A stretch of DNA of 64,000 bases from Vandiemenella viatica (lineage: Eukaryota > Arthropoda > Insecta > Orthoptera > Morabidae). The stretch is from contig JARYHS010013630.1 of assembly GCA_031002005.1 (NCBI GenBank), positions 27,185,112 to 27,249,111 of the forward strand, given 5' to 3'. Below the pieces are notes generated by a model that saw only the letters and a program-made list of their open reading frames with translations, was not told the origin of the DNA and searched no databases. Below, in pieces: positions 1 through 8,700 of the stretch (positions are counted from its first letter, which is position 1; every line of letters begins with the position of its first letter). The position numbers were made by a program, and so were the translations under genes.

Positions 1-612
1 CCTGCTTCCTCGCTCATTTCTTTCTCCTAGACCAAAACTTCCTACAGTATTCCCCTCTTTTCCTTCTCCCACTATTGCATTCCAATCACCCATGATTATT
101 AGATTTTCCTCCCCTTTTACATATTGGATTAATTCTTCAATTTCAGCGTATATTTTTTCTATTTCTTCGTCATCTTCCTGTGACGTTGGCATATATACTT
201 GTACTAATGTGGTTGGGACGGGCTTAGTTTCTAACCTCATCAAAATAATCCTGTCACTAAATTGTTCATAATAACTAACCCGTTTCCCTACTTTCTTGTT
301 CATTACAAATTCTACACCAGTGACTCCATTGACAGCTTGTGTGCTAATTATCCTGTGTTCCCCAGACCAGAAATCCTGTGCGTCCTTCCATTTAATCTCA
401 CTAATCCCAACAACATCTAACTTAAGTTGTTCCATCTCCCTTTTTAAGTTTTCTAACCTACCTGCCCTATTCAGACTTCTAACATTCCACGCTCCGACTC
501 GTAGAATGTTTCTATCCATTCTGATGACTCCTCCCTGAGCAGTCCCCACCCGGAGATCCGATTGGGGGACTATTTTACCTCCGGAATATTTTACCCAGGA
601 AGAAGCCATCAT
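1..612 (-). CDS. RTE-type LINE ORF, APE-like endonuclease domain (partial)
   Basis: The frame starts at ATG-ATG (612) and stays open for 204 codons to the window edge. It encodes an exonuclease-endonuclease-phosphatase (APE) type endonuclease, which nicks target DNA so the element's reverse transcriptase can prime on it. Visible motifs are WNVRSL near residue 40, the acidic TEIKW-like segment (here SEIKW), and the GDWNA motif of the metal-binding core. Compared with the copy at 56026-56739 I noticed only a few substitutions (for example G to E before FVMN, T to S before EIKW) and no stop. The family resembles the RTE/BovB endonuclease whose vertebrate relative is fused into craniofacial development protein 2. 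RT and 3' end are outside the window. Confidence 0.75.
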   Translation of the reverse strand, partial: MMASSWVKYSGGKIVPQSDLRVGTAQGGVIRMDRNILRVGAWNVRSLNRAGRLENLKREMEQLKLDVVGISEIKWKDAQDFWSGEHRIISTQAVNGVTGVEFVMNKKVGKRVSYYEQFSDRIILMRLETKPVPTTLVQVYMPTSQEDDEEIEKIYAEIEELIQYVKGEENLIIMGDWNAIVGEGKEGNTVGSFGLGERNERGSR

Positions 613-849
613 GATATATGTAATTTGAGAGGATTACATGTCCTCGGGATACCCTTTGGGTCTTTAATGCAGTGGTTTCCCGTTGCCTTCTGCATCCCCA
701 TGCCGTTGATCATGTCTGATTCATCCGCCTTTAGGGGCCGTTTCCAACCCCAAGGGCAAGAGGGTGCCCTGAACTGCTCCCCGCTCTTCCGCCCTCTTTT
801 CAGAGGCCGTTGGCAAGCAGTGGGTGACTCCTTATACCGGGAATCTTTC
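1..849 (-). mobile_element. RTE-clade LINE, 5' end (copy 1, runs off window)
   Basis: Positions 1-849 align base for base with 56128-56971 (offset 56127), both on the minus strand. Similarity is very high from 1 to ~690 and looser towards 849, and both copies stop at the same place just after 'ccgggaatctttc'. That shared end suggests the true 5' end of the element rather than random truncation. The stretch 613-849 is the 5' UTR and 1-612 is the start of the open reading frame. The rest of the element lies before the window. Confidence 0.8.
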
Positions 850-1589
850 GTAGAAAACTGAAAAACTAAATATTCGAAGTCAAAATATTAAACATGATCT
901 TAAACTGTGAGATCTTCTGTCAGTTTTTCGTGAAAGGAGTGGTCATCTCAAATACAGTGTTAACCGTGGCCTATAATATTCCTTCCTGCATAATAGACAC
1001 ACGCAGCTTGATTACAGATTTATAATAGTACTAGCTGTACCTGCGACTTTGTTCACTCGGAATTTGAGATTTGTGCTGTTAATTCTTCGTTCTTGTAGGC
1101 TGTTAAAGGACGGACCTCCATCTTAAATCTATTATGTCACAATTAACTCATCGCCGGTGAGACAATGTGTAAATCGCGTTCAACAAAAAGATGTTTGCTA
1201 ATTTCTCAGCTTTACAAATTCACATCAAGATTGCTCTATTTGCATATAACGAAATAATACATTAAATTTAAATTATAAATATTTACTAAATATAATGAAT
1301 TTCATTAATTGTAAAATTTATTAACACTGGTGCTTATCATGTGGATTCTATTGAAAAATGAAAATATTGTTGTTAATAGCTGCATTTTTCAACACAACAC
1401 AATTTACTTAAAGCGTAACTATAGCAAACAACTACTTACCATAAACTAATATTATAACATCAAATTAGAACTCAAGGTAAGTAACATTTTAGCAAATGAA
1501 ATATTATGGTTTACTCAAGCGTGTGAGCACTTCTGCCATCTTTATGGAAATTAAATCTTATATATATATAAAAATAGACTTGTTTTTTT
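850..1589. other. AT-rich spacer, no gene
   Basis: No credible coding frame. It contains a 'tactagctgtacctgcgac' motif at 1029-1047 that recurs inverted at 6881-6899 and, in variant form, at ~9853, and so is probably the tip of a repeat family. The remainder (1055-1589) is AT-rich with a short (ta)n run near 1559. Confidence 0.5.
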
Positions 1590-1664
1590 CCTATATTTCA
1601 CTTTTCAGCCACCACTACCTAGCACAGATCACTGATGTTTGTGGGTGGAAGTAGCATGGAGTTT

Positions 1665-1806
1665 TGTTATAATATGATATCGAAATAAAATTGTCTTAGT
1701 CTAAGTATCTATGCTGTCTATGGATATTGTATATTCTCTGTGGTGAATAAAACAGAAGATGTGCTGTTGCATTCTTGCTTAACCGTTAAACGGACGTGTT
1801 TTAATA
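1665..1806 (+). repeat. copia 5' LTR
   Basis: 142 bp, from tgttataatatg to ttttaata. Position-by-position equivalent to 5018-5159 (offset 3353). Contains an AATAAA polyadenylation signal at 1746-1751. It is flanked upstream by the 'agttt' target duplication. Confidence 0.92.
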
Positions 1807-1821
1807 GGTTATGGGCCCAGA
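1807..1821 (+). promoter_or_regulatory. copia primer-binding site (half-tRNA type)
   Basis: ggttatgggcccaga begins immediately after the 5' LTR. It is the primer site I know from Drosophila copia, where an internally cleaved initiator methionine tRNA, not its 3' end, primes minus-strand DNA. The match of sequence and position makes the assignment strong. Confidence 0.85.
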
Positions 1822-1910
1822 CTGTGCCCCAGAGTTATTTTCTTCGCTATTCCAGTAAACAGAATACGGAAAAGACGTAATCTTATAAATAATTAGTTAC
1901 GCGCTTGAAG

Positions 1911-4124
1911 ATGGCTTCGAATTTTGTAGTTAACGTGCCTAAGCTTAAAGGCAGAGACAACTACGATGTATGGGCTTTTGCAGCGGAGAATATGTTGGTG
2001 TTAGAAGGCATGTCCGACTTAATAAAGGAAGAAGGAAGTACTAGCACTGCAGCCGCAGATGATGCAAAGGCGAAAGCGAAGCTGATTCTTACAATTGATC
2101 CAGCGTTGTATGTGCATATAAAGCAAGCTAAAACAACGAAGGAGCTATGGGCGCAGCTTAAAACTATGTTTGACGATTCCGGGTTTACACGAAGAATAAC
2201 CTTACTTCGTCATCTTATATCAATCAGACTTGATAATTGTGATTCAATGACGTCGTATGTGACAGATATTATTGAGACATCGCAAAGATTAAGTGGAACT
2301 GGATTTGATATAAACGACGAATGGATTGGCTCGTTGTTACTGGCAGGTTTACCAGAACGATTTTCACCAATGATCATGGCGATTGAACATTCCGGGATTC
2401 CTATTACGGCGGATGTTATCAGGACAAAATTGATCGATATGGAGATGTCAGATTCGAATGAATCAGAGACAAAAACCGCTTTCGCTTCCAAAGGTTGGCA
2501 GAACCATAGAAGCAAGACTGCTAACAGACAAAACAAAAGCGGAAACTACGTCGCGGAAAAGTCAAATGTCAAAATGACAGGAGTTAAATCCATCACTTGT
2601 TACAGGTGTAAATGGAGTGGGCATTACAGGAATCAATGTCCATTGCTGGTGAAATCAGATGAACCTAAGCAATCCAATGTGTTTAGTGTTGTTTTTCTAT
2701 CCGGCAAGTTTGGTAAACAAGATTGGTATATTGACTCCGGCGCAAGTTCTCATATGACGCCGAATGAACATTGGATAAAAAATGCATTGTATTCGTCAAG
2801 TGAACCAGAAGTTATTATCGCTGACAAAACCAAAGTACCTGTGCTGTGTACCGGCGATGTAGAAATAACTTCAGATTGTGGTTATGATATTACTGTGAAA
2901 AATGCATTGTGTGTGCCAAGTCTGACGACTAACCTCTTATCAGTGAGTGAACTCATAAAGAACGGTAATAAAGTTCATTTCGATTCACAGAATTGTTTCA
3001 TACATAATATGAACGGTGAATTGGTGGCTACAGGAGAACTTATTTGTGGTGTTTACAAGTTGAAGGTAAAACATAAAATGAAAAGTGAGCACAGTTTATT
3101 GGCTGCTCCTGTGTTAACTGATGGTTATACGTGGCACCGAAGACTCGGTCATATAAATAGTGCAGATATGAATAAAATGAAGTCTGGTGTGGTTGATGGA
3201 CTTAGTTATCCTGATAATTTTCAAACGGGAAAAAACAGTTGTATCGTATGCTGTGAGGGAAAACAGTCAAGACTTCCGTTAAAAAATATTGGAGAAAGAA
3301 GTACAGAGGCATTGCAGATTATACATGCTGATGTGTGTGGCCCAATGGAACATAAATCCTTAGGTGGTGCACGATATTTTTTATTGCTGGTGGATGACTT
3401 CAGTCGCATGGCATTTATTTACTTCTTGAAAGCTAAAAGTGAAGTATTTAGCAGATTTAAAGAATTTAAAGCTTTGGTAGAAAACCAAAAGAATAAGAAA
3501 ATTAAAATATTTCGCACTGATAATGGCTATGAATTTTGTAATAATGAGTTTACAGATTTTCTGAAGAAAGAAGGTATTATTCATCAGAAAAGTAACCCTT
3601 ACACCCCAGAACAAAATGGTCTGTGTGAAAGACTGAACCGCTCAATAGTTGAGAAAGCAAGATGTATGTTGTTTGATGCAAAGCTAGATAAAAGATTTTG
3701 GGGAGAAGCAGCAAACACAGCCATGTACTTAAAAAACAAATCAATTGCATCAGGAACTCAAGACAAGACACCATATGAATTGTGGTATGGCAAGAAACCT
3801 GATGTAAGCCATATTCGTATATTTGGCAGTGATGTACTGGTCCACGTTCCCAAAGAAAAACGTTTAAAGTGGGACAAAAAGTCGCAAAAACACATTCTTG
3901 TTGGATATTCAGAAAATATAAAAGGTTATAGAATTTATGACTACAAGAAGAATATATTAATATGCAAGGATGTGGTTATTGTGGAGAGTAGAAAAGATAA
4001 TAAATATGAAGAAATAAGTGTTTCAGTGGGGGAGTCTGGTCAAGAAGGACAATTGACAGTAACAGACAAACCAGAATTACAGAAATCAGTTTCAGTGGGG
4101 AGTCTGCTCAAGAAGAACAGTTGA
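1911..4124 (+). CDS. copia Gag-protease-integrase polyprotein (truncated by frameshift)
   Basis: 737 codons from the first ATG at 1911; the open frame extends upstream only to a TTG. Order: Gag capsid region (about residues 1-200), CCHC zinc knuckle CYRCKWSGHYRNQC (~230), aspartic protease DSGASS (~274), GAG-pre-integrase HHCC zinc region (WHRRLGH ... CIVCCEGKQ), then the integrase core. The catalytic triad is Asp474 (HADVCGP), Asp537 (RTDNGYEF) and Glu573 (NGLCERLN), with 35 residues between the last two, as expected. The frame ends soon after integrase because the second unit of a 69-bp tandem duplication (4020-4088 / 4089-4156) has four G where the first has five. The following frame (from 4121) continues the protein. 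Integrase and protease look complete; RT is missing. Confidence 0.9.
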   Translation: MASNFVVNVPKLKGRDNYDVWAFAAENMLVLEGMSDLIKEEGSTSTAAADDAKAKAKLILTIDPALYVHIKQAKTTKELWAQLKTMFDDSGFTRRITLLRHLISIRLDNCDSMTSYVTDIIETSQRLSGTGFDINDEWIGSLLLAGLPERFSPMIMAIEHSGIPITADVIRTKLIDMEMSDSNESETKTAFASKGWQNHRSKTANRQNKSGNYVAEKSNVKMTGVKSITCYRCKWSGHYRNQCPLLVKSDEPKQSNVFSVVFLSGKFGKQDWYIDSGASSHMTPNEHWIKNALYSSSEPEVIIADKTKVPVLCTGDVEITSDCGYDITVKNALCVPSLTTNLLSVSELIKNGNKVHFDSQNCFIHNMNGELVATGELICGVYKLKVKHKMKSEHSLLAAPVLTDGYTWHRRLGHINSADMNKMKSGVVDGLSYPDNFQTGKNSCIVCCEGKQSRLPLKNIGERSTEALQIIHADVCGPMEHKSLGGARYFLLLVDDFSRMAFIYFLKAKSEVFSRFKEFKALVENQKNKKIKIFRTDNGYEFCNNEFTDFLKKEGIIHQKSNPYTPEQNGLCERLNRSIVEKARCMLFDAKLDKRFWGEAANTAMYLKNKSIASGTQDKTPYELWYGKKPDVSHIRIFGSDVLVHVPKEKRLKWDKKSQKHILVGYSENIKGYRIYDYKKNILICKDVVIVESRKDNKYEEISVSVGESGQEGQLTVTDKPELQKSVSVGSLLKKNS

Positions 4125-4459
4125 CAGGAACAGGCAAACCAGAATTACTGAAATCATCTCAATCAGACTATGCTGAAGTAGAAGAGCAAGATAACTTGGA
4201 AGAAAGTACTGCAGCTGAGAGTGTGGAAATTAGGACATTGCCTAAAAGAATAAGGAAACCGCCTCGGAGATATGGTACAACTTTATTAAGTGTATCCTGT
4301 AAAGAAGAAGGCAGCTGTGTTCCAGATGATATCATCAGAGAATTCCAGCAAGTGATGCAGAAGATGAAGGCAGTTATGGTCAGACAGGAGAATCGCATCC
4401 AAGCCCTGGAGGCAAGGCTGATGGCTTCAACATCAAGTGCAGTACAAGTGGGTGTTTGA
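4121..4459 (+). pseudogene. copia Pol linker region, shifted frame
   Basis: Continues the polyprotein one frame over. It contains the linker RTLPKRIRKPPRRYG, typical just before copia reverse transcriptase. It then encodes a charged, heptad-like helix (residues around QQVMQKMKAVMVRQEN and ALEARL), unlike the usual start of a copia RT domain. In another frame a YKWVFE segment at ~4443-4460 resembles the entry to RT. The mixture suggests a deletion or replacement here. Confidence 0.6.
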
Positions 4460-4975
4460 ATAAGAAAGTGTTATATCATGCTAGGTCAGTGGCTAAATGT
4501 TTTTGCCAAATAGCACGTGTAGATTATCATGAAACCTTTTCATTGGTTGTTAGACACTTTATTTGCAATTGGTGTACAATTATGGTTAGGTATTTAAATG
4601 TAACTTCAGGGGTATCTGAAGGAAGATATTTACATGCATTTACCTGTCAAGCCCTGAAGCAGAATATATGGCTTTGTCAGAGAGGCAGTATATTTAAGAC
4701 ATATGTTATTTGAAATCACGGGCAATGTGTGTATGATTACTATCTTTAGTGACAGTCAGAGTGTATTGAAGGTTACAAGTAATCAGTGAATACACAAGAG
4801 GTCTAAACATATTGATGTTTGTTACCATTTTGTCCGCGATTCTGTATTAAATAAATATATTAAACTTGAATACATGGAAACTGCTGAAATACCAGCTGAC
4901 TTGCTCATTAAAGCTCTTTGTGCGTCCAAACATTACAAACTTATGAACAAAATAGGATTATTAAGTAATATATTG
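4456..4975 (+). pseudogene. copia RT/RNase H remnants
   Basis: 4456-4550 reads HARSVAKCFCQIARVDYHETFS, the first conserved block of copia RT (RLVAKG.Q..G.DY.ETFSPV). The sequence then jumps to C-terminal RNase H: segments read ALKQNIWLCQ (AEAEYMALSEA-type), ITIFSDSQSVLKV, RSKHIDVCYHFVRD and ADLLIKALCASKHYKL in scattered frames, with in-frame stops near 4786. The palm with the catalytic YVDD motif is absent. This explains the short element length. Confidence 0.75.
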
Positions 4976-5009
4976 TAATGTTTTGCGAGGCTGTCACTTA
5001 TTTCGATAT

Positions 5010-5017
5010 AGTGGGGG
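5010..5017 (+). promoter_or_regulatory. copia polypurine tract
   Basis: agtggggg directly precedes the 3' LTR. Such a purine run primes plus-strand DNA in LTR retrotransposons. Position and composition fit. Confidence 0.75.
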
Positions 5018-5159
5018 TGTTATAATATGATATCGAAATAAAATTGTCTTAGTCTAAGTATCTATGCTGTCTATGGATATTGTATATTCTCTGTGGTGAA
5101 TAAAACAGAAGATGTGATGTTGCATTCTTGCTTAACCGTTAAACGGACGTGTTTTAATA
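5018..5159 (+). repeat. copia 3' LTR
   Basis: 142 bp, one mismatch from the 5' LTR. Followed by target duplication 'agttt' (5160-5164) and by satellite sequence that continues what precedes position 1660. Confidence 0.92.
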
Positions 5160-6925
5160 AGTTTCCTGTCGTGCACAACGTTGGCCGAATGCCGATAGCT
5201 GTGGGGATGTGGGAGATATAATGATTAAAGTTGGTCAGTGCAGGGCGTTTTCATATTTCGACCAAAAATTCGTATCTCCGTATACTTCTCTTTCCTGCCA
5301 CAACTACATAACATAGACTTTTGGTGTTTGTGTGTGGTAGTAGAATCATCTTTCCTGTCGTGCACTATGGTTGTTAGATGTCGGTAGCTATGGGGATGTG
5401 GGAGATATGGGGGTTGAAAGTGATCGACCTGTGGCAATTTCATACTTCTGCCAAAGACAAAAGTGTCATGGTGTATCACTTTTCAGCGAAAACTATAGAT
5501 CACAGATAACTGGCGTTTGTGTGTAGTAGTAGCACAGAGTCACCTTTCGATCACAACAGCGGCCGAATTTCAGAAACTGTGGTACTGTGGTAGATATGGT
5601 GGTTGTAAGTGGCCGACCAAGGATATTTTCGTATTTCGACTGTCTCCGCATATGTCACTTTTCTGCCACAACTACATAGCATAGAGCATTGGTGTTTGTG
5701 TTTGGTAGTAGAATCGTATCTCATGTAGTGCACTATGGTTGTTAGATGTCGGTAGCTATGGGGGTGTGGGAGAAATGGGGGTTGAAAGTGGTCGACCTGT
5801 GGCAGTTTCATACTTCTGCCAAAGACAAAAGTGTCATGGTGTATCACTTTTCAGCGAAAACTACAGATCACAGATAACTGGCGTTTGTGTGTAGTAGTAG
5901 CACAGAGTCACCTTTCGATCACAACAGCGGCCGAATTTCAGAAACTGTGGTAGATATGGTGGTTGTAAGTGGCCGACCAAGGATATTTTCGCATTTCGAC
6001 TGTCTCCGCATATGTCACTTTTCTGCCACAACTACATAGCATAGAGCATTGGTGTTTGTGTTTGGTAATAGAATCGTATCTCATGTAGTGCACTATGGTT
6101 GTTAGATGTCGGTAACTATGGGGGTGTGGGAGAAATGGGGGTTGAAAGTGGTCGACCTGTGGCAGTTTCATACTTCTGCCAAAGACAAAAGTGTCATGGT
6201 GTATCACTTTTCAGCGAAAACTATAGATCACAGATAACTGGCGTTTGTGTGTAGTAGTAGCACAGAGTCACCTTTCGATCACAACAGCGGCCGAATTTCA
6301 GAAACTGAGGTACTGTGGTAGATATGGTGGTTGTAAGTGGCCGACCAAGGATATTTTCGTATTTCGACTGTCTCCGCATATGTCACTTTTCTGCCACAAC
6401 TACATAGCATAGAGCATTGGTGTTTGTGTTTGGTAGTAGAATCGTATCTCATGTAGTGCACTATGGTTGTTAGATGTCGGTAGCTATGGGGGTGTGGGAG
6501 AAATAGGGGTTTAAAGTGGTCGACCTGCGGCAATTTCATATTTCTGCCAAAGACGCATGTGTCACGGTGTATCACTTTTAAGTGAAAACTATCAATCGAC
6601 GATCACTGGCGTTTGTGTGTGGTGTCGATCACAACGTTGGCCGAAATTCGGTAACTGTGGGAGTGTGTGAGATATGGTGTTTGAAATTGGTCGATCATGA
6701 ATATTTTCGTATTTCATCCAAAGACTTGTGTGTATCCGTAAATTTTACCTTGCTGCCGGAACTACATAGCGCAGAAGACTGGTACTTGTGTGTGGTAATA
6801 GTATCGAGTCTCCCATCGTGCACTAGGGTGGTTAGATGTCTATATCTGTCAATATGAATTCTTTACAATCACGAACGAAGTCGTGGGTACCAGCTAGTAT
6901 TTTAATAATAATAATATTTAATTAA

Positions 6926-7712
6926 ATTGCAATGGAGCGCATGCTCCGGTGGTAATTTCCCTATACACCCATCTTCCTCCTTTCCTGCTCCCACCTACAT
7001 TTGCCCTTTACAAATTTTAAATTCTTTCAACTTTTTGGTAAATTATTCGTCATTTCCCTTGGTAACTTATTCAAATCCCTGACACCCTTACCTGAAAAAG
7101 AGAATCCCCCCCACATCCTTGAGCCTGAAATCGAATGCCAGCCTTTGGTGATAGTCATCTTTTCCGTTCCATGCACTACTTTTCGTACCTACATCAATAT
7201 CTTTCCATGCCTTATCACCAATATACGCCCTGTACACTCCCATGACCCTCTTCACCCTCCTCCTGTCTTGCAATGAATCCAATTCCAGGTCTTTTATCAT
7301 ATCTGTTACTGATTGCATTCTGCGATAATTTCCAGAAACAAATCTAGCAGCCGTTCTTTGTACCCTCTCCAACTCCTGTATTTGATACAAAAAATGTGGG
7401 TCCCATACTACACTACCATATTCGAGCAATGGTCCGACCAAAGTTTTGTAACCCAATTCCTTTACTTCTTTCGTACATCCCCTCATCACTCTCTCCAACA
7501 AGTGCAGAATTTTGAAACCTTTTCCTACCACCTTTTCAATGTGTCGTGCCCAGTTAAGCTTGTTATCAAATGTAATGCCAAGGCATTTACATTTCAAATC
7601 TTCAACAATCAATTCTTTCCCCATCTTATAATCATAATCAACCTTTAGTTTTTTATTGGTGTGTCTAATAAGATAACTCATCTTTGCATTTATCTTCATC
7701 CCACATATTGCG
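6926..7712 (-). mobile_element. CR1-like LINE, 5'-truncated (copy A)
   Basis: Minus-strand copy of the CR1-like family that recurs in this window (also 8690-9690, 14382-18560, 16827-17588, 23013-29745, 41144-41240). Its 3' tail, reading 'ccaccggagcatgcgctcc' then 'attgcaatttaatt', lies at the low-coordinate end. It is flanked by 'tttaattaa' at 6917-6925 and 7713-7721, a plausible 9-bp target duplication, though the AT-rich tail makes the edge ambiguous. Confidence 0.75.
7088..7699 (-). pseudogene. CR1-like RT, C-terminal (thumb and beyond)
   Basis: 203 codons from ATG at 7699. It encodes the region after the RT palm: CLGITFDNKLNW, the helical LLERVMRGCTKEVKELGYKTL block, LLEYGSVVWDPH, and RTAARFVSGNYRR. 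These are the usual C-terminal blocks of CR1/jockey-group LINE reverse transcriptases. The palm and endonuclease are absent (5' truncation). The frame ends early at a seven-G run: related copy E stays in frame at this point and continues through a RDWNELPRGM-like segment. So this copy is dead. Confidence 0.8.
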
Positions 7713-7721
7713 TTTAATTAA

Positions 7722-8269
7722 CGTATTCTGTTTTATTTTAATACTCCTACTACATTTAACAACACTTATTAAATAAATACGCGTAGGCCTACTCAAAAAA
7801 CAAAACAGAATCAAAACTGTTGTGTGTTCTCTATGAGCAACGCATATCAAACACGAGTTATCTGAGGGATAGCGGTCATCAATACCTATTATGCCACACA
7901 TCAGAATGAATTATGAAGAAAAACCTTTCATGCCACTTCAATAACATTTTGTGTGAATATCGCCCCAATTGGTGCAGCGGTTTCTCCGTGATGATACGGT
8001 TTACGCTTGCCTAGGATTTTATATATAAAGATAGATATACAGCAAGTTTCTTCAACTGTTTGTATGTTTTATTAATTACATAATAGGTCCCCTTTGTTTT
8101 ATTTTTCGTTGCAATTTCAAATAATGCGCTAGGTATTAATTTGTTCACATTGATCCAACCATATTTTTATTTACTATAACTTTGCTATATTTTTGATTAT
8201 TCGGTATTGATGGATTTTGAAGCATATGCCAGTATAATAAGTAAAAAGCATAATATTTTCTTTAACGTC
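7722..8269. other. Spacer, no gene
   Basis: No coding signal. 7958-8035 contains 'ggtgcagcggtttctccgtg' followed by a TATA-rich end, a motif that in insect genomes often sits at the end of dispersed repeats. I could not assign a family. Confidence 0.4.
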
Positions 8270-8700
8270 TAATATGTGTTAGAGGTCATTTATACACTAT
8301 ATATTAGGAACACAGAGGACCTAGAATCGATTCCTGAGGGACGCTATATTTAACTATTCTCCAATCTGAGTTTAGTATGTCACTCGCATTTTCAACCGTC
8401 ATGGTATTCACAATTCTCTTTTATAGTTTTTGTTAAGCAATTATTCTTTACAAGTTTTTGATCAACTGGGAATGTTCGTGTGGGCAATATTTTGTCATAA
8501 ATTTCCATAAATGTTTTATGAAATCAATTGAATGAACAGTAGACTAATTTAATAAGTTCATTATTTAATGTTTGTGTTGAATAGTTATTAATTGGTCTGA
8601 CTTTGATAAATCTTTTATTTGAGTTGCTTTTTTTCCTTAATGCATACAGAATTGTTTTATTTGAGCATTGTGAAATGGGATAGTGTAAATTGGTGAACGA
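8270..8700 (-). pseudogene. Decayed jockey/CR1-group LINE RT fragment
   Basis: Read on the minus strand, 8330-8345 gives VPQESILGPLCS, the RT block GVPQGSILGPLLF with changes, preceded by SDWRIVKY. Upstream, 8524-8712 gives RPINNYSTQTLNNELIKL, resembling the linker between endonuclease and RT in this LINE group, then DKILPTRTFP. Frames change and stops occur. It differs from the copy A-F family in sequence, so it is a separate, older LINE. Confidence 0.45.

Larger units (their letters stand above)
1665..5159 (+). mobile_element. Ty1/copia LTR retrotransposon, internally deleted
   Basis: The element has 142-bp LTRs (1665-1806 and 5018-5159) and a 5-bp target duplication 'agttt' at 1660-1664 and 5160-5164. 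A primer site follows the left LTR and a purine tract precedes the right LTR. The LTRs differ at one position (ctg versus atg in 'gatgtNatgttgc' context), pointing to a recent insertion. At 3495 bp it is shorter than a typical ~5-kb copia element. Gag, protease and integrase are present, but most of the reverse transcriptase and part of RNase H are missing, and the reading frame is broken. It cannot move on its own. Confidence 0.93.
1590..6870. repeat. Tandem satellite, ~184-bp monomers in dimeric higher-order array
   Basis: The landmark 'ggtgtttgtgt' or 'ggcgtttgtgt' recurs near 5322, 5511, 5690, 5879, 6050, 6239, 6419, 6607 and 6780, giving monomers of about 171-189 bp. Two monomer types alternate, so the array repeats almost exactly every 360-368 bp. 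One type carries 'gttgttagatgtcggtag', the other 'cgatcacaacagcggccg'. The edges are the most diverged units. The first unit (about 1590-1664) is separated from the rest by copia (1665-5159). Open frames read on the minus strand here are by-products of the repetition. Confidence 0.85.
1029..6899. repeat. Inverted-end repeat carrying satellite and a copia insertion
   Basis: The left end (1029-1054) and the reverse complement of the right end (6874-6899) share tactagctg, a gap-tolerant tacc, cgactt and gttc. They look like ~26-bp imperfect terminal inverted repeats. Between them lie AT-rich DNA, the ~184-bp satellite and the copia element. No transposase is visible, so this would be a non-autonomous element. 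A target duplication was not found, so two independent repeat tips remain possible. Confidence 0.4.

Noticed and set aside
5225..6575. Four similar minus-strand ORFs, each starting MIHHDTFVFG or similar
   Set aside because: They recur every 360-368 bp because they are readings of the tandem satellite, not a gene family.
5165..6870. Regular repeats that could suggest a CRISPR array
   Set aside because: Units are ~184 bp and contiguous with no unique spacers, and the genome is eukaryotic.
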